DNA from: Deltaproteobacteria bacterium
GTDB lineage: Bacteria > Myxococcota_A > UBA9160 > SZUA-336
Length of the DNA: 48,636 nucleotides
Assembly (NCBI GenBank): GCA_029261925.1
Contig: JAJDAJ010000076.1
Coordinates: 1-48,636 of the forward strand
Direction of reading: 5' to 3'
A model generated the notes under the pieces. That model was not told the DNA's origin. It did no database searches and worked only from the letters and a program-made list of their open reading frames with translations. Numbering within the stretch: the stretch's first letter is position 1; each line of letters starts with the position of its first letter. This document shows positions 1 to 7,735 of the stretch, in pieces. The position numbers and the translations under genes are program-made.

Positions 1-1252
1 GGCCGGGCTCGGCCGACCTCGCGGCCTTGGGGCGCGCGTGCTGGGTGTGGGGCGCGAGCTCCACCCTCCACCCCCACCCCTCGCGCGCCCCCACGGCCGG
101 CTCGTTGCTGGAGAACTTGCCCCAGAAGTCGTCGTCGTCCGCCGTCGCCAGCCCCGTGTGCGCGTCGGTGCTGCCGATCATGCCGAGCTCGAACGGGTTC
201 GCGCCGACCTCGCTCGCGACGACGAGGCCATTGCCCAGCGCCGGCCGCACGTACTCTCCCGGGTACATCGCGTCGGTGTGCCGGCCGTCGGGCGCCATGC
301 CGGCGCCCCAGTCCCAGGTGCCGAAGTCGGCGAACTCGTCGTCGGGCGAGAGCGCCGGCGCCGCCTCGCTGTCGCCCTTGATCTGCGTGGCCTCGACCAG
401 CGGCTCCCAGCGCCGCCGCGTCCGGGCGTAGGCGCGCGTGAGCGGTCGGCCCTGGAAATCGTTCAGCTCGAACATGCGCCCGGCGCTCATGTTGCTGTTG
501 TGCGGGATCGCGAGCACGTCGCCGCCCGTGGCGGTCTCGTACCCCGCCATGTAGCGCCACAGATCCTCTGGATCCTCGCTGTCGACGGAGCTGAACGGCA
601 CGACCTGTCCCGCCCGATCGGCCCCGTCGCGGAAGATCACGATCCGGTGCAGGTTCGCGCCGGCAGGCATCGAGGTCCACTCGTAGCCGATGAACGCGCT
701 GAATACCCCCGGGCGGTCGTGGCGGTCGGCATTCGCGACGACGCGATCCCACATGGTGCGGGCGATCCTCGCCTTCGCCTCGGGCGTGCCGAAGAGATTG
801 CGCCCGCTCGACAGGCCCAGCGCGAAGTCGAGCCCCACCTCGCCCCAGTAGCCGCGCTCGAGCAGGCGCGCCCAGCGCGCGCCGTTGGGCGTCGCGAGCA
901 GCGTCTCGTTCCGCTCCTGGAGCAGCGGGAACAGCCCCAGGGCCTCGCTGTGGTCGGCCACGACCAGGAAGTCGAGCGGCCGGCGCAGCGCCACGGGCTC
1001 CCCCGCCTGCCCCGTCACGGTCTCGCCGCGCGCGAAGCGGTAGGCCTCGTCCGGCGTGAGGCTACGGTTGCCCGAGCCGCCCGCGTCCGGCGACCAGCTG
1101 CTGTGCACGTGGGTGTCGCCCCAGTACACGTCGATGGCGTGCTCGGCGTGGGCATGCGGCGAGTAGGGCGCTGCCCCGGCGCGGGCAGGGCCCGGCGCGG
1201 CCACCAGGAGCGCCGAGCCGGCCAGGAGGTGGGCAGCGAGGGTCCGTCTCAA
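1..1252 (-). CDS. DUF3604 family protein, 3' end cut by window edge
   Basis: Reading the minus strand from a TTG at 1252 gives an open frame of 417 codons that runs off the left edge, so the C-terminus is missing. A GGAGGAG ribosome-binding site lies about 9 nt upstream, which decides this start. The first ~28 residues form a signal peptide (two Arg, then a Leu/Ala-rich core ending ARA). The mature part opens with YWGDTHVHSSWSPDAGG, followed by DFLVVADHSEALG, FIGYEWTS, IPHNSNMS and MIGSTDAHTG. This is the DUF3604 pattern, a PHP-like metallohydrolase fold with many His/Asp ligands. The reaction is not established for the family. It is probably exported and is divergent from the monooxygenase at 1491. 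Confidence 0.88.
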   Translation of the reverse strand, partial: MRRTLAAHLLAGSALLVAAPGPARAGAAPYSPHAHAEHAIDVYWGDTHVHSSWSPDAGGSGNRSLTPDEAYRFARGETVTGQAGEPVALRRPLDFLVVADHSEALGLFPLLQERNETLLATPNGARWARLLERGYWGEVGLDFALGLSSGRNLFGTPEAKARIARTMWDRVVANADRHDRPGVFSAFIGYEWTSMPAGANLHRIVIFRDGADRAGQVVPFSSVDSEDPEDLWRYMAGYETATGGDVLAIPHNSNMSAGRMFELNDFQGRPLTRAYARTRRRWEPLVEATQIKGDSEAAPALSPDDEFADFGTWDWGAGMAPDGRHTDAMYPGEYVRPALGNGLVVASEVGANPFELGMIGSTDAHTGLATADDDDFWGKFSSNEPAVGAREGWGWRVELAPHTQHARPKAARSAEPG

Positions 1253-1343
1253 AGCTCGTTCTCCTCCGGCTCCTGGATGGCTGGCGACCATACCGCGTGC
1301 AGACCCGCCTCGCTGGAGCGCTACCGCGCCTCCGGGCCGCGTC

Positions 1344-1387
1344 CCGCCCGGGCGCGATCCCGAGGGGGGGCGATCGCGCCCGGGCGG
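1344..1387. repeat. Perfect 16-bp inverted repeat in divergent intergenic region
   Basis: CCGCCCGGGCGCGATC (1344-1359) and its exact reverse complement (1372-1387) are separated by 12 nt rich in G. It lies between two genes that point away from each other, so it cannot be a simple terminator for either. It could be a leader hairpin or a protein-binding dyad. No T-run follows on either strand. Confidence 0.6.
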
Positions 1388-1490
1388 CGGCACGTGGGAT
1401 ACTCCCGCTGACCCGCCCTCCGGGACTCGGCGATTCACACGGCGGTTGCTACACCCGGATGACCAGGCATCGCCCGATGAGGAACGACAG

Positions 1491-3086
1491 GTGACGCGCA
1501 CCCCCGTAGAGGAGCTCGACGCGCTGGTGATCGGCGCCGGCGTGACCGGGCTCTACCAGCTCTACTGCCTGCTGCAGATCGGCCTCGATGCACGCATCTA
1601 CGAGGCCGGCGACGCCATCGGCGGCACCTGGTACTGGAACCGCTACCCGGGCGCGCGGCTGGATTCCGAGAGCTGGAGCTACGCCTATTCGTTCTCGGAG
1701 GAGCTGCTCCGCGACTGGAACTGGACGGAGTCCTTCGTCGGTCAGCCCGAGCTGGAGCGCTACCTGAACCACGTCGCCGACCGGTTCGAGCTGCGGCCGC
1801 AGATCCGCCTGGGCGCGCGGGTCCGGTCCGCGATCTTCGACGAGGCGACGAATCGCTGGCAGGTCGAGACCGAGGACGGCCGGCGCGCGAGCACCCGCTT
1901 CCTGATCGCGGCGACGGGGCTCCTCTCGGCCCACCACCTGCCCGACATCCCGGGGATCGAGAGCTTCCAGGGCGAGTCCTTCCACACCTCGCGCTGGCCG
2001 CACGACCCCGTGAACTTCACCGGCAAGCGCGTCGGGGTGATCGGAACCGGCTCCACGGGCGTGCAGATCATCCCCGAGGTCGCGAAGGAGTGCGCCCACC
2101 TGACGGTCTTCCAGCGCACGCCGAACTACTGCTCGCCGCTGGGCAACTCGCCCATCACCCCGGAGCAGATGGACGAGATCAAGGCGACGTATCCGGAGGT
2201 CTTCGCGACCTGCCGGCAGAACGTGGGTGGCTTCATCCACGACCCGGATCCCCGGTCCACCTTCGACGTGACCGCCGAGGAGCGCGAGGCCTTCTACGAG
2301 GATGTCTGGGGGCAGCCGGGGTTCGCGAAGTGGTTCGGGAACTTCAGCGATCTGATGACGAACCGGGAGGCGAACGAGATCTACTGCGAGTTCGTCCGCC
2401 GCAAGATCCGCGAGCGCGTGAACGACCCCGAGGTCGCGGACAAGCTCTGCCCGAAGAACCACCACTACGGCGCGAAGCGCATCCCGCTCGAGACGCGCTA
2501 CTACGAGACGTACAACCGGGACAACGTGCTGCTCGTCGACGTGGGCGAGGATCCGATCGAGCGCATCACGCCCACGGGCCTGAAGACCGGGAGCGCATCG
2601 TACGAGCTCGACGTCCTGATCTACGCCACCGGCTTCGACGCCGCGACCGGCGAGGTCACCCGGATGGACATCCGGGGCGTGGGCGGCAGGCCGATCCAGG
2701 AGCACTGGGCCGACGGGGCGACGATGTACATGGGGCTCGGGACCGCCGGGTTCCCGAACCTCTTCTTCGAGAACGGCGCGCTCTTCTGCAACTTCACGCG
2801 CTGCGCCGAGGCGTCGGCCGAGTTCGTCAGCGGCTGCATCGACTACATGCGCGAGCACGGCTTCGAGCGCATCGAGGCCGACCCCGAGGCGGAGGAGCGC
2901 TGGGTCGAGCACGCCGAGTCGCTGACCGTGAACCGCCTGACCTCCGACGTCACCAACTGGGCCGACGGGACGAACATTCCCGGAAAGCCGAAGGGCGCGA
3001 TCTTCTACTCGGCGGGGTTCAACGCCTATCTCAAGGTCTGCGAGGAGGTGGCCGCCAAGGGCTACGAGGGATTCAGGCTCGAGTAG
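1491..3086 (+). CDS. Baeyer-Villiger-type flavin monooxygenase
   Basis: A 531-residue FAD/NADPH enzyme of the class B flavoprotein monooxygenases, which insert oxygen next to a ketone (cyclohexanone monooxygenase family). An FAD-binding GAGVTG sits at residues 15-20, the Baeyer-Villiger fingerprint FQGESFHTSRWP at 159-170 (matching FxGxxxHxxxWP) and an NADPH-binding GTGSTG at 185-190. The GTG at 1491 was chosen because a GAGGAA site sits 7 nt before it; a longer frame from a TTG at 1446 adds 15 unlikely residues. Length is normal. Substrate cannot be read from sequence; the surrounding ligase, dehydrogenases and LLM enzymes suggest cyclic or terpenoid/steroid ketones (inference). Confidence 0.93.
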   Translation: MTRTPVEELDALVIGAGVTGLYQLYCLLQIGLDARIYEAGDAIGGTWYWNRYPGARLDSESWSYAYSFSEELLRDWNWTESFVGQPELERYLNHVADRFELRPQIRLGARVRSAIFDEATNRWQVETEDGRRASTRFLIAATGLLSAHHLPDIPGIESFQGESFHTSRWPHDPVNFTGKRVGVIGTGSTGVQIIPEVAKECAHLTVFQRTPNYCSPLGNSPITPEQMDEIKATYPEVFATCRQNVGGFIHDPDPRSTFDVTAEEREAFYEDVWGQPGFAKWFGNFSDLMTNREANEIYCEFVRRKIRERVNDPEVADKLCPKNHHYGAKRIPLETRYYETYNRDNVLLVDVGEDPIERITPTGLKTGSASYELDVLIYATGFDAATGEVTRMDIRGVGGRPIQEHWADGATMYMGLGTAGFPNLFFENGALFCNFTRCAEASAEFVSGCIDYMREHGFERIEADPEAEERWVEHAESLTVNRLTSDVTNWADGTNIPGKPKGAIFYSAGFNAYLKVCEEVAAKGYEGFRLE

Positions 3087-3129
3087 CCGGATCGCGGTCC
3101 AGGGACCTCTCATGTATCGGGAGCAGGGA

Positions 3130-4137
3130 ATGAGCGCTCGCGCACGGAGCCTGCTGGTGCTGCTGCTCGCAGCAGCCTGGCCCCCGGACGCGGGCGCCGG
3201 GGACGGCGTGCTGGAGATCGGCCAGGCCTGCGCGCTGAACACCGGGTGCTTCCCGGGCGACGACCCGGGGTTCCCCGTGTCGATCGGCGAGACCGGCAGC
3301 TACCGGCTGACCGGGGCGCTCGACGCCGGCGTGGACGTCACCGCGGTCGAGATCGCAGCGCCGGATGTCTCGCTGGATCTGAACGGCTTCTCGATCCGCG
3401 GTGGCTCGATCTGCAGCGGGGATCCGCCGACCGTCTGCACCGGAGCGACCGGCCAGGGCGTCCGGAGCACGGCTGAGGGCACGCGGGTCCTCGCTGGCTT
3501 CGTGAGCGGGTTCGCGGACGGGGGGGTCGTGCTGGCCGACAGCGCCCACGTCAGCGGCGTCGAGGCGCGGCGCAACGGTCGGGTCGGCATCGAGGTCGGC
3601 GAGCGTGGAGGCATCCGGCAGAGCCACGCGAGTGCGAACGCCGGTATCGGTCTCGTGGCGGGACGCGACGGCTCCGTCCGCGACTGCATCTCGGTGCACA
3701 ACGGCGGCACGGCCGTGGCACTAGGCTTCGGTGCGGGCCTCGGCAACAGCGTGCTGGTGAGCGAGGCTCAGGCGCCCGTGACCGGTGGCGTGCTGCTGGG
3801 CGGGAACGCATGCAATGCGGAGCCGTCGTGCAGCCGCGTGTGCACGGACGCCGACGGCGACGCGTACTTCTCCGACTGCTCCCCGCTCGACTGTGACGAT
3901 GGCGAGTCGCAGTCGTTCCCCGGAAATCCCGAGCTCTGCGACGGGATCGACAACGACTGCAACGGACTCGTGGACGACGCGTGCGGTGGAGGTGGCCTGG
4001 GCGAGGGGGAGGTCTGCACGCCCGATCCCGACCCCTGTGCTCCGGGCCTGCTCTGCTGCTATCCGTGTGGCGTCCCGGGATGCGAGTTCCGCTGCTCCCA
4101 GCCCGCACCCGGAGGCGGCTGCCTGCTGCCGCCGTGA
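3130..4137 (+). CDS. Secreted beta-helix protein with MopE-like metal-binding tail
   Basis: A 335-residue exported protein. The ATG at 3130 has a GGGAGCAGGGA site immediately upstream and gives a clean signal peptide; an ATG 18 nt earlier is less likely. Residues ~60-220 have the repetitive valine/glycine pattern of a right-handed parallel beta-helix (DVSLDLNGFSIRGG, then GIEVGERGGIRQS-type rungs). The C-terminal third is cysteine-rich and holds the motif known from MopE of Methylococcus: DADGDAYFSDCSPLDCDD followed by NPELCDGIDNDCNGLVDD. In other proteins these repeats bind calcium or copper. It ends with a further Cys-rich segment. Function unknown; likely a cell-surface or secreted protein. 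Confidence 0.8.
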   Translation: MSARARSLLVLLLAAAWPPDAGAGDGVLEIGQACALNTGCFPGDDPGFPVSIGETGSYRLTGALDAGVDVTAVEIAAPDVSLDLNGFSIRGGSICSGDPPTVCTGATGQGVRSTAEGTRVLAGFVSGFADGGVVLADSAHVSGVEARRNGRVGIEVGERGGIRQSHASANAGIGLVAGRDGSVRDCISVHNGGTAVALGFGAGLGNSVLVSEAQAPVTGGVLLGGNACNAEPSCSRVCTDADGDAYFSDCSPLDCDDGESQSFPGNPELCDGIDNDCNGLVDDACGGGGLGEGEVCTPDPDPCAPGLLCCYPCGVPGCEFRCSQPAPGGGCLLPP

Positions 4138-4151
4138 GCCCCGGTCGGGGC
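4138..4151 (+). other. Short GC hairpin directly after a stop codon
   Basis: GCCCCG and CGGGGC are separated by only two bases and begin one base after the stop at 4137. It may stabilise or weakly terminate the transcript of the beta-helix gene. There is no T-run, so an intrinsic terminator is not demonstrated. Confidence 0.35.
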
Positions 4152-4315
4152 GCTGGCCTCGCGCGGCCCGCCCCCGGCTGCGCACCAGCTGCGCACGGGC
4201 CCCGGGCCGGTCCGCAGCGCGCTGCCCGGTCCCGTGTCCTCAAGCGTGGCCGGACGGGCACCGAAGACGCTGGCGGGAAACGACCCCGAGGTGGCTCCTG
4301 GCGTCCACACCCCGC

Positions 4316-5446
4316 ATGCCGCTCCCGGGCGCCGCCGGTCGCGTGCTGCGCAACCGCAGCGTCGTGACCGGGAACGGGGCGCTGACCTGGCTCATGGTCG
4401 GCGCGACCGTCGTGATCGCCGGAGTTGCCGGCTACCTGCTCCTGAGCCGCGGTGAGAGCGGACGCTCCCTCGGCGAGTGGCTCGCGGAGCGTCCCGTCGA
4501 GGCCCTCACGCTCTTCATCTCGCTCGTCCTGACGCCCCTGGGCCTGTGGCGCGCGCTTCGCGAGCGCGTCGTGCTGGAGCCCGGCGCCGTCCGCTTCGAG
4601 CCGGGCCTGTCGCCGCCGTGGAGCCGGCCGTGGACCGTGCAGCTGCACGACCTGGAGTCCGCATCCGTCGAGGTCGTCTCCTGGCTGCCGCTGCCCGCGG
4701 CCTGGACCCTGACCCTGCACACACGCAGCGGTCTCCCGCGGACGCTCCGCGTCTTCCAGTGGGTCGACCCGGATGCGTACGAGCCGGCGGACCACCGCCC
4801 GCTCGATCGCGGGAACGGATCCGTGGACGAGATCGGCGAGCTCCTCCAGCGCGCCCCGCTGGTGGTGTTCCTGCGCGAGGCGGGCTTCGGGGTGACCGCT
4901 CCACCCCTCCCGGCCCCGCGCGGGAGCTCGGCGGCGACCAGCGTCGCGGTCTCGGTCATCGTGATCCTGATGCTCGGGGCGATCAGCTATGCCGTGCTCG
5001 AGATGGCCGTGCTGACCGAGACCTATGCGGGCCCGCTGCCCTGGGCGTGGATCGGAGGCGCAGGGGGGCTCGCCGGCGCATTGACGTACGCCCTGCTGCA
5101 TCGCGATCCCGTGGGACGGGGCGGACGCGTCGTGCTGGCCCTGCTCGCGGTCCTCAGCTTCACCGGCGCCTCGTTCTTCGGTCTGCTGCGACTCAACGCC
5201 GTGCTCGACGGGAGCGACCCGCGACCCCACGCCTACGTTCACGCGCCGGACGGTCGCGTGGTGCCGGTCGCAGCGGACAGCCCCGAGCTCGATCTCCCGT
5301 ACCTGCTGTCCAACTTCCCGGACAGCCGGCCCGGCGACGTCCACGAGCTCTGGCTCCGTGTCGGCCCCCTCGGCTGGCCCCAGCTCGACCTGGTGCGCTT
5401 CGAGCAGAGCGTGCGCGCCGCGGAGGTCGGGGCGCGCGAGCGCTAG
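4316..5446 (+). CDS. Unrecognised integral membrane protein, 376 aa
   Basis: I do not recognise this family. The ATG at 4316 is a reasonable start because the first membrane segment follows at about residues 24-43; the same frame is open much further upstream but looks non-coding there, and an ATG at 4394 is also possible. Membrane segments are visible near residues 24-43, 60-80, 215-240, 245-265 and 275-295. A cytoplasmic-looking domain at ~85-205 (VVLEPGAVRFEPG, SASVEVVSWLPL) resembles a PH-like beta domain of membrane proteins, which is inference. A hydrophilic tail follows. Its last 4 bp overlap the converging SnoaL-like gene. Confidence 0.7.
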   Translation: MPLPGAAGRVLRNRSVVTGNGALTWLMVGATVVIAGVAGYLLLSRGESGRSLGEWLAERPVEALTLFISLVLTPLGLWRALRERVVLEPGAVRFEPGLSPPWSRPWTVQLHDLESASVEVVSWLPLPAAWTLTLHTRSGLPRTLRVFQWVDPDAYEPADHRPLDRGNGSVDEIGELLQRAPLVVFLREAGFGVTAPPLPAPRGSSAATSVAVSVIVILMLGAISYAVLEMAVLTETYAGPLPWAWIGGAGGLAGALTYALLHRDPVGRGGRVVLALLAVLSFTGASFFGLLRLNAVLDGSDPRPHAYVHAPDGRVVPVAADSPELDLPYLLSNFPDSRPGDVHELWLRVGPLGWPQLDLVRFEQSVRAAEVGARER

Positions 5447-5883
5447 CCTCGGCGCATCGCCGACGGGATGTCGACGAGGCCGCGCCGCTTCAGGAAGCGC
5501 CAGCGGCCGTCCTCGCGCACGAGCTCGTCGCGGTGGCGACCGACCATCGACAGGGCCGGGAGCCCGTTCTCGTCGCGGCGCACCACGGTCCACATCACCT
5601 CGGAGCTCGCCGTGTCGCCCGCGAGCGCGATGATCGGGTTGCTGATCACGTGGAAGCTCTGGCCGACCGCACCGTCGAGCGTCTTCTCCATGAGCGCGCG
5701 GATCTGCTCGCGCCCCCTGGCCCGGCCGAGGGGCCCCAGCAGGACCTCGCCGTCGCTCGCGAACAGCGCCGCGTAGGCCTCGAAGTCGCCCGCGTCGAGG
5801 TGATGCCCGTAGTCGACGAAGAGCTGCTGGATCTCGAGGATGTCCTCGAGGCGTCGCACCCGTTCCTGCAGCTCGTCCGCCAT
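5443..5883 (-). CDS. SnoaL-like / NTF2-fold protein
   Basis: A 146-residue protein of the SnoaL-like (NTF2-superfamily) type: an N-terminal helix IQQLFVDYGHHLDAGDFEAY, then a cone-shaped beta-sheet (SFHVISNPIIAL, SEVMWTVVRR, WRFLKRRGLVDIP). Members include polyketide cyclases, dehydratases, ketosteroid isomerase relatives and proteins with no known reaction. The Tyr/His/Asp trio at the helix end is typical of the catalytic pocket. It converges on the membrane-protein gene with a 4-bp overlap, and its start faces the acyl-CoA ligase. In this catabolic context a small isomerase or dehydratase is plausible but unproven. Confidence 0.85.
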   Translation of the reverse strand: MADELQERVRRLEDILEIQQLFVDYGHHLDAGDFEAYAALFASDGEVLLGPLGRARGREQIRALMEKTLDGAVGQSFHVISNPIIALAGDTASSEVMWTVVRRDENGLPALSMVGRHRDELVREDGRWRFLKRRGLVDIPSAMRRG

Positions 5884-6044
5884 CTCGCACTCCGGGGTCG
5901 CACTGTTCGCAGGGCTCCCTCTCTAACATCCGGGCCGGGAAGCGTTCAAGGAGACCCCGGCGCAGCCGGGCGCCTGGCTCGACCCGGGAGCTCGCGGGCA
6001 CTGATAGACTCGCGTCCGGGGGTGGCCATGGCCGAGGAAGCCGG

Positions 6045-7637
6045 ATGAGGGACGATCTCCGCTGGGCGACCATCCCCGAGATGGTGACCGAGACGGCGCG
6101 GCGCCTGGGTGCTGCCGAGGCCGTCATCGACGGTGACCGGCGCCCGAGCTACGCCGAGCTGCTGAGGGACTTCCGGCGGGTGACGGCCGCACTGCTCGCA
6201 GCGGGGATCCAGCGCGGCCAGCGCGTCGCGATCTGGGCGCCGAACCGCTACGAGTGGCTGGTCGCCGCGCTCGGCATCCTCGGAGCGGGCGCGGCCATGG
6301 TGCCCGTGAACACGCGCTTCAAGCGCGGCGAGGTGAGGCACATCCTCGAGCGCAGCGGCGCCCGCGTGGCCTTCACCGTGGGCGAGTTCCTGGGCACGGA
6401 CTACGCGGCGACGCTCTCGGGGCTCCGGCCGGAGCTTCCGCAGCTCGATCTCGTGGTCAGCCTCGACCGCGAGACGGGCGCAGCGGATCACTCGCTCGAG
6501 TCCTTCCTGCAGCTGGGCGCCTCGGTGGGTGACGTCGAGATCGACGCGCGGATGGATTCACTGCGCGGCGACGACATCGCCGACGTGATGTTCACCTCGG
6601 GTACGACCGGGGCGCCCAAGGGCGTACCGATGACCCACGCCCAGAACCTCCGGCAGCTCGCGTTCGCGTTCGAGCTGGCTGGCCTGCAGGAGGGAGACCG
6701 CTACCTGATCGTCAATCCCTTCTTCCACATGTTCGGCTACAAGGCGGGCTGCCTCACCTGCCTCAGGAGCGGGGCGACGATCATCCCCAAGGCGGTGCTC
6801 GACGTCGACGACGTCTTCCGGACGGTGGAGGCGGAGTCGGTGAGCGCGCTGCCGGGTCCGCCCACGCTCTACCAGACGCTTCTCGATCATCCCGACCGCG
6901 GGCGCTTCGACCTGTCGTCGCTGCGCATGGCCTCGACGGGCGGGGCCGACATCCCGCCCGACCTCATCCGCCGGGTGCGCGAGGAGCTCGGCTTCGAGGT
7001 CATCACCACCGGGTACGGGCTGACCGAGGCCGCCTCGGTGTCGAGCAACACACCCGACGAGGACTTCACCACCACCGCGACGACCGTGGGGCGGCTTCTC
7101 GAGGGGCTCGAGCTCCGGATCGCGGACGAGGCGGGGATCGACCAGCCCCCGGGCGCGCCCGGCGAGGTGCTCGTCCGGGGCTACAGCGTGATGCAGGGCT
7201 ACCTGGACGACCCGGAGGCGACCGCGCAGGCGATCGACGCCGACGGCTGGCTGCACACGGGCGACGTGGGCACGCTCGACGAGAAGGGATACCTGCGCAT
7301 CGTCGGGCGCAAGAAGGACATGTTCATCGTGGGTGGCTTCAATGCCTACCCCGCCGAGATCGAGAGCCTCCTGCTCGGGCATCCCGCCGTCGAACGGGTC
7401 GCGGTGGTCGGCATGCCGGACCGGCGACTGGGCGAGGTGGCCATGGCCTTCGTCGTACCGGCTCCCGGGATGGACCTGCGCCCAGAGGAGCTCATCGCCT
7501 GGGCGCGGGACGCGATGGCGAACTACAAGGTGCCGCGCGCCGTGGAGCTCGTGGAGGACCTTCCCCTGAATGCCTCGGGGAAGGTGCAGAAGGAGGTGCT
7601 GCGGGCCCGCGCGGCGGAGCGAGTGCGCGAGTCGTGA
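6045..7637 (+). CDS. Acyl-CoA synthetase, FadD3-like
   Basis: A 530-residue ATP-dependent CoA ligase of the adenylate-forming family, activating a carboxylic acid to its acyl-CoA via an acyl-AMP. The phosphate loop MFTSGTTGAPKG is at ~180-191, NPFFHMFGYKAG at ~225-236, TGYGLTEAA at ~322-330, LHTGDVG at ~401-407 and the C-terminal lysine in LNASGKVQKE at ~507-516. The NPFFHMFGYKAG pattern resembles FadD3, which activates the steroid-derived propanoate HIP in actinobacteria; that substrate is inference. An AGGAAG site precedes the ATG. It opens the 6-14 kb catabolic block. Confidence 0.92.
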   Translation: MRDDLRWATIPEMVTETARRLGAAEAVIDGDRRPSYAELLRDFRRVTAALLAAGIQRGQRVAIWAPNRYEWLVAALGILGAGAAMVPVNTRFKRGEVRHILERSGARVAFTVGEFLGTDYAATLSGLRPELPQLDLVVSLDRETGAADHSLESFLQLGASVGDVEIDARMDSLRGDDIADVMFTSGTTGAPKGVPMTHAQNLRQLAFAFELAGLQEGDRYLIVNPFFHMFGYKAGCLTCLRSGATIIPKAVLDVDDVFRTVEAESVSALPGPPTLYQTLLDHPDRGRFDLSSLRMASTGGADIPPDLIRRVREELGFEVITTGYGLTEAASVSSNTPDEDFTTTATTVGRLLEGLELRIADEAGIDQPPGAPGEVLVRGYSVMQGYLDDPEATAQAIDADGWLHTGDVGTLDEKGYLRIVGRKKDMFIVGGFNAYPAEIESLLLGHPAVERVAVVGMPDRRLGEVAMAFVVPAPGMDLRPEELIAWARDAMANYKVPRAVELVEDLPLNASGKVQKEVLRARAAERVRES

Positions 7638-7682
7638 CGCACGCCGGCCCGGACCCTGGACGAGCTTGCGCGGGCCGGAGGG

Positions 7683-7700
7683 CTGATATCTACTGATCAG
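7683..7700. promoter_or_regulatory. AT-rich dyad upstream of amidohydrolase gene
   Basis: CTGAT (7683-7687) and ATCAG (7696-7700) flank an 8-nt spacer in an unusually AT-rich patch 36 nt before the start at 7736. The second half also contains the palindrome CTGATCAG. It is a candidate promoter or operator site only. Confidence 0.25.
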
Positions 7701-7735
7701 AAGGGGAGCCCGCCCCGGGCATCCCGGACAAGGAC

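Noticed and set aside
38..1411. 457-codon plus-strand open frame at the left edge
   Set aside because: The opposite strand encodes the motif-rich DUF3604 protein with a signal peptide and ribosome-binding site; the plus-strand translation lacks any family feature.
5956..5970. CCCGGC-GCA-GCCGGG hairpin in the SnoaL/ligase gap
   Set aside because: A 6-bp all-GC dyad of this size is expected by chance many times in such GC-rich sequence; there is no positional support for a role.
3551..6127. 858-codon minus-strand open frame spanning three genes
   Set aside because: Same shadow effect; it covers the beta-helix and membrane protein genes in antisense and its product has no recognisable domain.
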